DNA from: Phycisphaerales bacterium
GTDB taxonomy: Bacteria; Planctomycetota; Phycisphaerae; Phycisphaerales; UBA1924
NCBI GenBank assembly: GCA_016764015.1
Contig: JAESSR010000179.1
Span: 1 to 12,435, forward strand
Length of the DNA: 12,435 bases
Direction of reading: 5' to 3'
A program made the translations under genes and the position numbers. The notes below the pieces were generated by a model, which saw nothing but the letters and a program-made list of their open reading frames with translations, searched no databases and was not told the origin of the DNA. Shown here in pieces: positions 1-7,338 of this stretch. Positions within the stretch are counted from its first letter, which is position 1; each line of letters begins with the position of its first letter.

Positions 1-352
1 GCAGCTCCCAAACCATCCGCGATCCATCGTCAATCCGATGCTCATCAGGAAACCCTGTCCGCAACGCACCCGTGTCAAGGTCATATGCCGTGAACCGGCT
101 CTGATGGATGTTATCGACAATGAATGTCGGCGGCCCAACAAGCACCTGTGCAAAGAACCAGACCCGATCGTTCTTCGAATCAATCGCGTCAATCCCGCCA
201 ATGAGCAGCCCAAAGAAAAAAAGCCCCATCACACCCACCGCTGCCAAAATAGCCCGCTTGGGGCGCCCAAGCACAAGGTGCCCGGCACCAGGAAATACGG
301 CGGCTGCAAGCCCGGCAATGGGGTGAAACTCGGTCGGTGGTGGCGTAGACAT
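1..352 (-). CDS. Small multi-pass membrane protein, DUF6677-like (3' end beyond window)
   Basis: The minus strand is open from an ATG at 350-352 to the left edge, giving 117 codons without a stop, so the C-terminus is missing. The N-terminus (HPIAGLAAAVFPGAGHLVLG, residues 10-29) has the proline/glycine-rich 'lives in membrane, pump-house hairpin' look of planctomycete membrane proteins of the DUF6677 kind, which usually start with a similar PGxGHxxLGR signature. Arginine/lysine-rich residues 30-33 are followed by a hydrophobic segment at about 34-53 and another at about 64-80. From about residue 85 the chain becomes hydrophilic (DLDTGALRTG), probably a soluble loop. No clear Shine-Dalgarno site precedes the ATG. 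The function is unknown. The family name is from memory and moderately uncertain; that the frame is coding is supported by its length and membrane-protein composition. It diverges from the gene at 524. Confidence 0.7.
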   Translation of the reverse strand, partial: MSTPPPTEFHPIAGLAAAVFPGAGHLVLGRPKRAILAAVGVMGLFFFGLLIGGIDAIDSKNDRVWFFAQVLVGPPTFIVDNIHQSRFTAYDLDTGALRTGFPDEHRIDDGSRMVWEL

Positions 353-429
353 AGACACAGAGTGTATGGCAAGGGAACCCATTTGACCCACCTGTGTAAA
401 AAACCATATTGATACCACCTATCGAACCA

Positions 430-457
430 TTGACACCGCTGTTTTCACGGGTACCCT
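430..457 (+). promoter_or_regulatory. Possible sigma70-type promoter for the 524-913 / 960-1706 genes
   Basis: The divergent spacer 353-523 holds a perfect TTGACA at 430-435, then a 16-nt gap and TACCCT at 452-457, which is only a 3-of-6 match to a -10 box. If used, the transcript would start near 464 and have a leader of about 60 nt. I saw no convincing promoter for the minus-strand gene that starts at 352, and nothing else recognisable in this spacer. The weak -10 keeps confidence low. Confidence 0.3.
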
Positions 458-523
458 AAACCGAAACATTCAACCCACGCCGGTATCCCACTCAATATTT
501 TTAGACCACGAGGCACAGAGACA

Positions 524-913
524 ATGACCCACCACGGCAATCAATCGAATCACTCAACTCAAGCCTGCTCATCAACCATCGATGGGCGTTTCCCCGTGTC
601 AAGCCTGCTCGAACACGGCTCAAACACCGCAATCCTCACGCCCGATAGCAACCAACTCCAAAGTGACCCGTGGTCCACTTCCCAAAGCCAGAACGAGTCC
701 GATTATTCAAAGGCACTCTTCGCCAACACCCCGTGGTGCGCCAGAGGCGATGATCTTGACGATGACGAGGCCTATTTCCTCGAAGATGACGACGATAACG
801 ATGACACCGACGATGAGGATGAGGATCTCGACGACGATTACGACGACGACGATGAGGATGATGGTGAACCCGATGAGGATTCAGATGAAGAAGATGACGA
901 TGAAGAGCTCTGA
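524..913 (+). CDS. Small protein with hyper-acidic Asp/Glu-rich C-terminal tail
   Basis: The predicted protein has 129 residues in two unlike halves. Residues 1-74 are polar and low in charge, rich in Ser, Asn and Gln, with no recognised domain. Residues 75-129 contain 30 Asp and 11 Glu out of 55, broken only by a few residues such as AYFLE and DYD. There is no signal peptide or membrane segment. Such tails are disordered and occur in nucleic-acid mimics, chaperone-like proteins and ion-binding proteins, but nothing here selects among these. The tail is encoded by imprecise GAT/GAC/GAG/GAA repeats at about 747-910, so length variation by slippage is plausible. The ATG at 524 has no strong ribosome-binding site. 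The gene lies 46 nt upstream of 960-1706, same strand, probably cotranscribed. I do not recognise a family; acidic proteins of this kind are common in planctomycetes. Confidence 0.6.
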   Translation: MTHHGNQSNHSTQACSSTIDGRFPVSSLLEHGSNTAILTPDSNQLQSDPWSTSQSQNESDYSKALFANTPWCARGDDLDDDEAYFLEDDDDNDDTDDEDEDLDDDYDDDDEDDGEPDEDSDEEDDDEEL

Positions 914-940
914 ACGCTGAGCTTTTTCAGCCTCGGCGTT
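913..940 (+). repeat. Intergenic hairpin between the two left plus-strand genes
   Basis: AACGCTGAG (913-921) pairs with CTCGGCGTT (932-940) with one T-G wobble, around a 10-nt loop. The stem starts at the last base of the upstream stop codon and ends 7 nt before the AAGGAG ribosome-binding site of the next gene. No T-run follows, so it is not a standard terminator. It could mark an mRNA-processing point or tune expression between the two genes; this is inference. Confidence 0.4.
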
Positions 941-959
941 CCGAATCAAGGAGCACCCG

Positions 960-1706
960 ATGGCCTACGACGGACAAGATCGACGAGGAAAGAGTTCAGA
1001 GCGCAGAAAAAGCAGCACCAGCAAACCGCCTCCGGGGACTGTGATTGATCGCCGACTCGGGCTCGACCAACGCACCGAAAACGATCCACGCAACGGATCA
1101 GCCAAAGGCAGCTCATCGACCAATAAAACAGCTTCAACCAAGTCACGCAAGAAGAGCCTCTTGCCAAACGCTGACTCGCCAGCCAAGCCCACCCCAACCG
1201 ACGACGGGTTCACCGGACTCGAACGCAAACGCGGGCGCGGACGCCGACTCTCCGAGTTCACCAAATCAGCAGAAGAAGGCGAGATGACCACCGAACAGTT
1301 CCTGTTCCTGATGGCCATCGACGCATTCAAAAAAGGCAACGACCGGATGTTCCCCACCTGGACCGATGTCCTCGAAGTCATCCGCCTGCTCGGCTATCGC
1401 AAAACCATGCCTACAGAACTCAACTTGACCAACGCTGAGGACTGGCTCGAACGATCAGACACCCCAGCCAATGTGCGACCAGACCGTTGGGCAGAACGAT
1501 TCACGAGCGCCGAGATGAGCGACGAATCAGCAATCTCAGCACCCAAGAACGCTGGACCCAAGAGCGAGGCAGAACTCACCGACGAGGCCATCGACGCCTT
1601 TGAAGCCGCCTTTGGGAGTGATGAAGACCTCGCCGACGCTGAGGAGTTCATCGGCGAAGAGTTCGATTCCGATACCGACTTCGACGGCTTCTCAGAAGCC
1701 GCGTGA
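960..1706 (+). CDS. Conserved-looking protein with basic disordered N-terminus and acidic C-terminus
   Basis: This 248-residue protein starts at an ATG preceded by AAGGAG (948-953) with a 6-nt spacer, the clearest Shine-Dalgarno site in the left half. Residues 1-95 are disordered and basic, rich in Ser, Lys and Arg. Residues about 92-170 form the only compact block: a GRGRRLSEFTKSAEEGEMT stretch, then a helical segment with EQFLFLMAIDAFKKG and MFPTWTDVLEVIRLLGYRKT, reminiscent of a conserved block in planctomycete hypothetical proteins. The rest is acidic and helical, ending in a Asp/Glu/Phe-rich tail. There is no signal peptide or membrane helix, so it should be cytoplasmic. The split charge pattern suggests a scaffold or nucleic-acid-associated protein, but this is inference. 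It sits downstream of the acidic protein gene and ends just before a strong terminator. Confidence 0.7.
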   Translation: MAYDGQDRRGKSSERRKSSTSKPPPGTVIDRRLGLDQRTENDPRNGSAKGSSSTNKTASTKSRKKSLLPNADSPAKPTPTDDGFTGLERKRGRGRRLSEFTKSAEEGEMTTEQFLFLMAIDAFKKGNDRMFPTWTDVLEVIRLLGYRKTMPTELNLTNAEDWLERSDTPANVRPDRWAERFTSAEMSDESAISAPKNAGPKSEAELTDEAIDAFEAAFGSDEDLADAEEFIGEEFDSDTDFDGFSEAA

Positions 1707-1733
1707 TTCAAAGAAACAATCTGAGCGAATATG

Positions 1734-1757
1734 CACGGGCCTTTCGCCCGTGTTTTT
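1734..1757 (+). terminator. Rho-independent terminator after 960-1706
   Basis: A perfect 7-bp stem CACGGGC (1734-1740) / GCCCGTG (1746-1752) with a CTTTC loop is followed by TTTTT (1753-1757). It lies 27 nt after the stop of the upstream gene. The converging minus-strand gene has its stop codon at 1756-1758, inside the T-run. On the minus strand the hairpin is followed by CATATTC, a poor U-tract, so it mainly serves the plus strand. Confidence 0.9.
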
Positions 1758-2877
1758 ATACGGGGAAATAGCTGACGAGCGAATAGTCGTGGCCGATTGT
1801 TCTGCCGACCTCGTAATACTCCATCATGAACCTTCTCAACTCGTCATCGCTCCAGCGGTCTATTCTCTTGGCCACATTTGGCTCAAACAGCGCCCGTAGG
1901 CGAAGGTAAAAAATCATGACCGCCAACACCTGTCCATCGGAGGGTTCTTGGGTATACCTGAGATAAAGATCATGCCCAAGCTCTTTGCTTCTCTGTACAA
2001 TCCACGAGCCGGGCCCTTCGTCTTTTTTGAGGTTGATCATCGGGAACGGCAGCACAACATCAACCGAGCTGAAGGCATCCTCGATCTCGCTCCACCATTG
2101 CGGGTATGGCGAGGGCACGGGATCAAGCAATGAATCGAACTCTGGAATTTTTTCTACCTTGAGTTTCGGCCACATCGCCTGACTCATGAAGCCACCACGC
2201 CGATACTCTTGAGGGCTCATCAGTACCGAGCCTCCCAAGATTCGTACACCTCGATTTGGAAGCTCCTTCGAGTAGATATATCGCTTTCCGAAATGAGTGT
2301 ATTCCGGGAATCGACCACACGCTTGGCACGGCACCCACTGCTTGAGCAAAGGATGTTTGAACACTGTTTTTCCGTACTTCACGCGTAGCGGGGTATGCTC
2401 CCGATCACACACACTCACCAAGTCTGCGATTCGGTCGCCGCCAAGCACATACACATCACCGATTAAAATCTGGTCGTCGATGCCGTCACTGATTGTGTCA
2501 AAAAATCGTCGATGCAAAATCGTGATCGGTGAACTGTACGAAATGGATGTCCAAAGATTCTTATAGAAGCTTGGATCAACTGTACCCTTCTTCTTATTCG
2601 TCGGCAAAAGAGGGACATCAATGGGCCGCTCGATCTTGCTTGCATCCCAGCTCAAACAGACCGGACATGCCCCGAGTTCTTCGAGCACACCCGGATCTCT
2701 CGCAGCCATCCCCAGATCATGCAGCACACTCTGCTTTCGATACTCATCGGGCGATGAGTATGATCGCCACGCAGCCCGAAGTGCAGGGCGATCACTGCTG
2801 AGCAAATACCAATCCCCGCGCGGATCAGGCTCGGCGCGAGACTTCCACCATCTATCTTTTCTTGGGATTGCTGGCAC
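1756..2877 (-). CDS. Unrecognised 373-residue protein with two CxxC motifs
   Basis: The frame starts with GTG (2875-2877) only 6 nt after the ferredoxin stop codon, so the two are very likely cotranscribed and perhaps translationally coupled; no good ribosome-binding site of its own is visible. Two cysteine pairs, C71-P-V-C74 and C184-Q-A-C187 (the latter followed by Gly), lie about 110 residues apart and could together bind one zinc. A further cysteine is C157. The C-terminal part (about 260-373) is rich in Trp, Tyr and charged residues and appears helical. There is no signal peptide or membrane segment. The layout (aromatic start, first CxxC near residue 70, second CxxCG after about 110 residues) recalls the double-CXXCG family described in myxobacteria, which includes SitI6-type immunity proteins, but that is a weak resemblance by eye. 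The function is unknown. Its stop codon overlaps the T-run of the opposing terminator. Confidence 0.7.
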   Translation of the reverse strand: MPAIPRKDRWWKSRAEPDPRGDWYLLSSDRPALRAAWRSYSSPDEYRKQSVLHDLGMAARDPGVLEELGACPVCLSWDASKIERPIDVPLLPTNKKKGTVDPSFYKNLWTSISYSSPITILHRRFFDTISDGIDDQILIGDVYVLGGDRIADLVSVCDREHTPLRVKYGKTVFKHPLLKQWVPCQACGRFPEYTHFGKRYIYSKELPNRGVRILGGSVLMSPQEYRRGGFMSQAMWPKLKVEKIPEFDSLLDPVPSPYPQWWSEIEDAFSSVDVVLPFPMINLKKDEGPGSWIVQRSKELGHDLYLRYTQEPSDGQVLAVMIFYLRLRALFEPNVAKRIDRWSDDELRRFMMEYYEVGRTIGHDYSLVSYFPV

Positions 2878-2883
2878 AAACGA

Positions 2884-3144
2884 TCACTTGTTGTAGTAGT
2901 CAATATTGATCTGCACATACTTCGACCACTCATCGGGCAAATCTTCGTCCTGGAAGATCGCCTGGACCGGGCATTCGTCGACGCATAAGCCGCAGTCGAT
3001 GCAGGTGTCTGGGTCGATGAAGAGCATATCTGAGGTTTCGAAGTCAGGATCGTCCTTGGTCGGGTGGATGCAGTCTACAGGGCACGAATCGACACAGGCG
3101 GTGTCCTTGGTCTTGATGCAGGGCTCGGCGATGATATGGGTCAT
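2884..3144 (-). CDS. fdxA: 7Fe ferredoxin, [3Fe-4S][4Fe-4S] type
   Basis: This 86-residue soluble electron carrier closely fits the bacterial seven-iron ferredoxins (Azotobacter FdI, Thermus and actinobacterial forms). The first half reads C9-IKTKDTA-C17-VDS-C21-P with extra C25. The second half reads C48-IDC51-GLC54-VDEC58-P. The residue that would complete a second classic CxxCxxC cluster is Thr (T12), as expected when C9, C17 and C58 hold a [3Fe-4S] cluster and C21, C48, C51 and C54 hold a [4Fe-4S] cluster. The C-terminal DEWSKYVQINIDYY segment is the usual family tail. The ATG is preceded by AAAAGGA (3154-3160) with a 9-nt spacer. It is the first gene of a unit with the downstream CxxC protein. 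Its redox partner cannot be told from the sequence. Confidence 0.95.
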   Translation of the reverse strand: MTHIIAEPCIKTKDTACVDSCPVDCIHPTKDDPDFETSDMLFIDPDTCIDCGLCVDECPVQAIFQDEDLPDEWSKYVQINIDYYNK

Positions 3145-3172
3145 GGGATGGTGTCCTTTTGCAATGCACCCG

Positions 3173-3202
3173 ATTTTATCCGTATCCTACTCTATCGGCC
3201 AA
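3173..3202 (-). promoter_or_regulatory. Putative sigma70-type promoter of the ferredoxin unit
   Basis: Read on the minus strand there is TTGGCC (3197-3202, 4 of 6 to TTGACA), an 18-nt spacer and TAAAAT (3173-3178, 5 of 6 to TATAAT). Transcription would begin near 3166, giving a leader of about 22 nt that contains the AAAAGGA ribosome-binding site. The geometry is good. For the opposite strand I saw no clear promoter in the rest of the 3145-3327 spacer. Confidence 0.5.
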
Positions 3203-3327
3203 TGCCGGTCGAAGTATTGATTGGGTTGTAAGAGTATTCGTTGATCTCTGCCCGTTGGCAAGCGATTTCACACTTGAGACTCTTTCTCATACCATTCCCA
3301 GCATTTCTTCATGCGTACGATCTATCT

Positions 3328-4587
3328 ATGAGCACCACTTCATCCGATATCTCGCCTTCAAAGCACACAATCTCTGACACAACCCGCGAGCTGCACAATC
3401 GCTGGCTACTCGAACTCACACAAATCCCCACAGGCACCGGCAAAGAGGATCGGGTCGTCGCGTGGATCGATGCCTGGCTCAATGAGCATCCATCACTCTC
3501 CAAGCACTGCGATCCCCACGGCAACTTCGAGGTCCGTATCAAAGACGCCCCCGTGTCCGATCATCCGATCTATTTCACCGCTCATCTCGATCACCCTGCA
3601 TTCGTCGTCGACGAAGTAGAATCTGATTCCAATCTCACCCTCGCCTTCCGTGGCGGCGTGATGGATGATTATTTTCCTGGCGCAAAGGTTCGGATACACA
3701 GAGCCAACGATCGATTCGTCATGGGCACGATCGGCGGGGAACTCAAATCAACAAACGATGAGGGCAAAGAAGTTTCTCGCAAACCATTCAAGCAATATTC
3801 CTGCTCACTCGACGAACCAACCAACATCACAGTCGGCTCGTTGGCGAACTGGGACTTGCCCGATGCCAAGATTGTCGATGACGAGTTCGGCGGAATCATC
3901 CATACCAACGCCTGCGATGATCTCGCAGCCGCAGCCGCAGCACTTGCAGCCATCGACGAACTCTCCACGCTCCGCGCCTCAGGCACCGAGATCGGCGATA
4001 TCCGTATACTCTTTACGCTCGCGGAAGAAGTCGGGTTCATCGGCGCAATCGGCGCGAGCCGAGACGGATTCATGCCCAAGGGTTCACGGATCATCGCGCT
4101 CGAAAACTCACGCGCCATGCCCGACTCACCAATCCACGGCGGCCCAATCGTCCGCGTCGGCGATCGGATCAGCATCTTCTCACCCGAACTCACCGGAGCC
4201 GTCGCCAAGGTCGCCGAGCGCATCGCGGGCGGCCCAGCAGTGCCGGTGGCATCGCAGAAATATTCGGACATGCCCAAATGGAAATGGCAACGCAAACTGA
4301 TGGCCGGCGGTGCGTGCGAGGCGAGTGTCTACTGCGCCTATGGATACTGCTCGACCTGCGTGTGCCTTCCTCTGGGCAACTATCACAACATGGCCGGTCT
4401 CGCAGAGGCCCAGGCCGGCACACACGAAGGTACGCCAAGAGTTGGGTGCGAGTTCATCGGGCTCGACGACTACGCCGGCATGATCGACCTGCTCATCGGG
4501 TGCGCCGTAGACCTACCCAGTTCGCCAGGATTTGTACAACGCGTTGAGAAGCTGTGGACAGACACCAAGTTCGTACTCGGGAAATAA
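3328..4587 (+). CDS. M42-like zinc aminopeptidase
   Basis: The predicted 419-residue cytoplasmic enzyme should remove N-terminal residues from peptides with two metal ions. The expected M42/M20-type metal ligands are present in order: H86-L-D88 in AHLDHPAF, the bridging Asp in NACDDLAAA (D197), the catalytic and ligand pair E233-E234 in LFTLAEEVGF, an acidic residue at E259 (IIALEN) and a late histidine H353 in NYHNM. The insertion between H86 and D197 (about 105-180) matches the small PDZ-like/beta domain of the M42 family. The ATG at 3328 was chosen because the open frame upstream (TTG at 3241) encodes an unlikely hydrophobic leader over the divergent promoter region and gives no family-like sequence. 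Unusual is a Cys-rich stretch, C330, C336, C341, C344 and C346, near the C-terminal ligand. The 126-nt gap to LemA leaves it unclear whether they share a transcript. Confidence 0.85.
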   Translation: MSTTSSDISPSKHTISDTTRELHNRWLLELTQIPTGTGKEDRVVAWIDAWLNEHPSLSKHCDPHGNFEVRIKDAPVSDHPIYFTAHLDHPAFVVDEVESDSNLTLAFRGGVMDDYFPGAKVRIHRANDRFVMGTIGGELKSTNDEGKEVSRKPFKQYSCSLDEPTNITVGSLANWDLPDAKIVDDEFGGIIHTNACDDLAAAAAALAAIDELSTLRASGTEIGDIRILFTLAEEVGFIGAIGASRDGFMPKGSRIIALENSRAMPDSPIHGGPIVRVGDRISIFSPELTGAVAKVAERIAGGPAVPVASQKYSDMPKWKWQRKLMAGGACEASVYCAYGYCSTCVCLPLGNYHNMAGLAEAQAGTHEGTPRVGCEFIGLDDYAGMIDLLIGCAVDLPSSPGFVQRVEKLWTDTKFVLGK

Positions 4588-4713
4588 TCTGATTGGCATG
4601 CAGGGAAATCATTCGGCCTCTTTTCCCAATAAAGAGATACTTTCTGATATCATCAGGCAGAGCGCCGGCTTCGTTTGTGGCGCATAGCAACATCACTTAC
4701 AAAGGAGATCGCT

Positions 4714-5328
4714 TTGGGAATCTGGATCGCACTAGGCATATTGGCAGCATTGATTGCCATTGTCCTGCTCTTTATAGTGGGCATCTACAACAAACTCGTC
4801 GTGCTCAAGAACCGTTTTCTCAACGCCTTCGCCCAGATCGAGGTCCAGCTCAAACGCCGACATGATCTGATCCCAAGCCTCGTCGAAACAGTCAAAGGCT
4901 ACATGGCCCACGAAAAAGAAACACTCGAAGCCGTCATCAACGCCCGCAACGCTGCGGCCAACGCGCTCAAGAGTGCGTTGCAAGACACAAGCAACCCAGA
5001 GACAATGCAATCACTCGCCAGCGCCGAGGGCGCACTCGGCGGCGCTATGGGCGGGTTGTTCGCGGTGATGGAAGCGTACCCTGATCTCAAGGCTGACAAA
5101 ACGATGAGTGCGTTGCAAGAAGAGCTCACATCCACCGAGAACAAGATCGCGTTTAGCAGGCAAGCGTACAACGATTCGATCGCCAAATACAACAGCCATC
5201 GCCAATCGTTCCCACAGGTCATCATCGCCCCATTGGTTGGGCATGGAAAGGACGCCGCATTCTTAGAGTTTGAAGACTCCGCGCAGATCCAAGCAGCACC
5301 CAAGATCGATATCACAGGGAATGAATAA
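4714..5328 (+). CDS. lemA: LemA family membrane protein
   Basis: This is a LemA-family protein: one N-terminal transmembrane helix (about residues 3-24, GIWIALGILAALIAIVLLF) followed by a long coiled-coil helical domain. The family hallmark is clear: YNKLVVLKNRFLNAFAQIEV, then QLKRRHDLIPSLVETVKGYM (residues 45-64). The remaining helices include LTSTENKIAFSRQAYNDSI. The start is a TTG at 4714-4716, chosen because AAAGGAG (4701-4707) sits 6 nt upstream and the protein then begins directly with the membrane helix; a TTG at 4675 would add 13 residues and put the ribosome-binding site inside the gene. The length, 204 residues, is usual for the family. The molecular role of LemA is not settled; in many bacteria it is found beside membrane zinc peptidases or TPM-domain proteins, as here with the M48 gene 33 nt downstream. 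Confidence 0.93.
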   Translation: MGIWIALGILAALIAIVLLFIVGIYNKLVVLKNRFLNAFAQIEVQLKRRHDLIPSLVETVKGYMAHEKETLEAVINARNAAANALKSALQDTSNPETMQSLASAEGALGGAMGGLFAVMEAYPDLKADKTMSALQEELTSTENKIAFSRQAYNDSIAKYNSHRQSFPQVIIAPLVGHGKDAAFLEFEDSAQIQAAPKIDITGNE

Positions 5329-5361
5329 AACTTCACAATACCTTTTTTACAACACAAACTT

Positions 5362-7323
5362 ATGAAAAGCACAAGCCAAGCGATGGATTTCTTTGAGCAC
5401 CAAGAGCGTGCCCGCGCGAGTTCACGCCGATTCACATTCCTGTACATCATCGCGGTCTTCTTGATTTGCGCAGCCGTTGCAAGCGTTGCGGGCTTGGTCG
5501 CTTGGATGGGAAATCAAGCACCACAAGATTCCCCAGCCCAAGTCATTGCTCTGGTTGCACTGATCGCAGCGGCCATCACCGCATTGATCATTGTGGGCGG
5601 GAGCCTCTATCGCATCTCCGAACTCCGAGGCGGCGGCTCATCCGTCGCCATGTCGCTCGGTGGTCGGCTCATCGACCCATCATCACGCAATCCAAACGAA
5701 CGAAAACTGCTCAATGTCATCGAAGAGATGGCGATTGCTTCGGGGGTGCCTGTGCCCCCGGTTTTTCTGATGCCAAGCGAACGAGGGATCAACGCCTTCG
5801 CCGCCGGGTATGCCCCGGGCGATGCAGTGATCGGGGTCACCCAAGGGTGTGTCGATGGGCTGACCCGCGACGAGCTTCAGGGAATCATGGCCCATGAGTT
5901 CTCTCACATCCTCAATGGCGACATGCGCCTCAACATCCGAATGATCGGGTTGCTCAACGGGATCGTGCTGATCTCGCTCATCGGGCACATCGTTTTCCAA
6001 ACAACCCCACGCTACACGCGAGGCAAAGAAGGGTTCGCTATCCAAATAAGTTGGATAACCCTCGGCATCGTCCTGATCACCATCGGATCGATCGGTACGC
6101 TCACCGCCCGGATCATCCAGTCCAAGGTCAGCCGACAGCGTGAGTTCCTCGCCGATGCGTCGGCGGTCCAGTTCACACGCAACCCAAACGGGATAGCCAA
6201 CGCACTACGCCGAATCGGTGGGCACTCAAGACGCGCATCGGTGCGCCACCCACGCACCCAAGAAGCCGGGCATATGTTCTTTGGTCAAGCGATCAGAACG
6301 ACTAGCATGATGCGAGCCACACTCGCCTCGCACCCGCCGCTCAAAGAACGAATCATCCGCATCGACCCTTCATGGGACGGCACAATGCTCGAGTCTTTGA
6401 TCGCTGAAGATGATATCGCTCCGCTATCAAATCAAGAAAAACTCGACTCACTAATCCCCGATATCGGGATCGGACAAGCCGCGGCGTTGCTGCCAATGCT
6501 GGCGCTCTCGGGCACCATGACACCAGCTCACATAGAGCACGCACAATCTTTAATATTGGCCATCCCCGAGCCACTGCGAGAAGCCGCCCACGATATCTTC
6601 AGCGGGCGAGCCGTGGTCTATGCACTGTTGCTCGATCGCAAAGATGCAGGGGTTCATCAATCTCAAATCGAACATCTCAACGAGCACGCCGACCCGGTGA
6701 TCGCAGCGATGGTCGAGGTGCTCTCATCGAGCGCGTCGACCATGAATGCCGATCTGCGCCTGACGCTGCTCGACATGACGCTCGGTTCGCTGGCCCATCT
6801 TTCAGAAAATCAGCACCAGATTTTCCGAGCCAATGTCAAAGCGTTGATCAAAATGGACAAAGCGATTGACCTCTTCGAGTGGGTGACGATGGGTGTATTC
6901 ACACGCAATCTCGATGAGCGATTCGGAAGTGCAAAGCCTCAAGTGACCCAGTATTACTCGCTCGCCAAACTCGACAACGAACTCAGCGTCTTGCTTTCTG
7001 CGCTCGCCCACGCCGGCGCTCAAGACGAATATGATGTCGGCGAAGCACTCTTACTCGGAGAAGGATCATTGCGCAATTCAATGCGGGGGACTCAGATCAA
7101 GCTGCTCTCCAAGGCCCAATCTGATCTGAGCCAACTCGATGCAGCCCTCAAGACACTCGCATCATGCTCAGGAAAACTCAAACGGGACATGCTCAAAGCA
7201 TGTGCGTTGGTTGTGAGCGCCGATCATGAAATCACAAGAGCAGAAGCCGAACTCCTCCGCGCGGTTGCCGATGCCCTGGGCGTACCAACCCCGCCGTTGT
7301 TGCCCGGGCAGAAACTGATATGA
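5362..7323 (+). CDS. HtpX-like M48 membrane zinc metallopeptidase with TerB-like C-terminus
   Basis: This 653-residue membrane protease should degrade or clip membrane or periplasm-adjacent proteins in quality control. The zinc site is H178-E-F-S-H182, and E261 in the SRQREFLADASAVQFTRNP segment fits the third ligand. Hydrophobic segments lie near residues 25-49, 59-82, 194-213 and 229-250. The helix-ending SHPPLKERIIRID at about 323-335 is typical of M48. Beyond residue 350 comes a long helical region absent from plain HtpX (about 290 residues), ending with LKACALVVSADHEITRAEAELLRAVADALG, which resembles a TerB-like helical domain. An in-frame ATG at 5383 (giving MDFFEHQERAR, a typical start of these proteins) may be the real start; neither ATG has a strong ribosome-binding site. 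It follows lemA by 33 nt and is probably cotranscribed with it. It ends 15 nt from the convergent TPR gene. Confidence 0.9.
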   Translation: MKSTSQAMDFFEHQERARASSRRFTFLYIIAVFLICAAVASVAGLVAWMGNQAPQDSPAQVIALVALIAAAITALIIVGGSLYRISELRGGGSSVAMSLGGRLIDPSSRNPNERKLLNVIEEMAIASGVPVPPVFLMPSERGINAFAAGYAPGDAVIGVTQGCVDGLTRDELQGIMAHEFSHILNGDMRLNIRMIGLLNGIVLISLIGHIVFQTTPRYTRGKEGFAIQISWITLGIVLITIGSIGTLTARIIQSKVSRQREFLADASAVQFTRNPNGIANALRRIGGHSRRASVRHPRTQEAGHMFFGQAIRTTSMMRATLASHPPLKERIIRIDPSWDGTMLESLIAEDDIAPLSNQEKLDSLIPDIGIGQAAALLPMLALSGTMTPAHIEHAQSLILAIPEPLREAAHDIFSGRAVVYALLLDRKDAGVHQSQIEHLNEHADPVIAAMVEVLSSSASTMNADLRLTLLDMTLGSLAHLSENQHQIFRANVKALIKMDKAIDLFEWVTMGVFTRNLDERFGSAKPQVTQYYSLAKLDNELSVLLSALAHAGAQDEYDVGEALLLGEGSLRNSMRGTQIKLLSKAQSDLSQLDAALKTLASCSGKLKRDMLKACALVVSADHEITRAEAELLRAVADALGVPTPPLLPGQKLI

Positions 7324-7338
7324 TCTACTAAAAAACAC

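Noticed and set aside
38..412. Plus-strand frame of 124 codons at the left edge
   Set aside because: It is antisense to the membrane-protein frame that is open to the window edge and has a sensible hydrophobic pattern.
747..910. Repetitive GATGAC-like tract considered as a microsatellite or CRISPR-like array
   Set aside because: Units are imprecise and the tract is explained by coding for an Asp/Glu-rich tail; there are no regular spacers.
965..1381. Minus-strand frame of 138 codons opposite the 960-1706 gene
   Set aside because: The plus-strand gene has a strong ribosome-binding site and terminator, and the minus product is Arg/Ser-rich without motifs.
3241..3327. TTG at 3241 as start of the M42 peptidase
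   Set aside because: It adds 29 residues with no family-like sequence and no ribosome-binding site; ATG 3328 gives a normal N-terminus.
3669..4295. Minus-strand and plus-strand shadow frames of about 210 codons inside the M42 gene
   Set aside because: The M42 frame has ordered metal-ligand motifs; the shadows are Ser/Pro/Ala-rich products of codon bias.
4603..4627. GGGAAA/TTTCCC inverted repeat after the M42 gene, considered as a terminator
   Set aside because: The stem is only 6 bp with a 13-nt loop and no T-run follows, so it is not supported.
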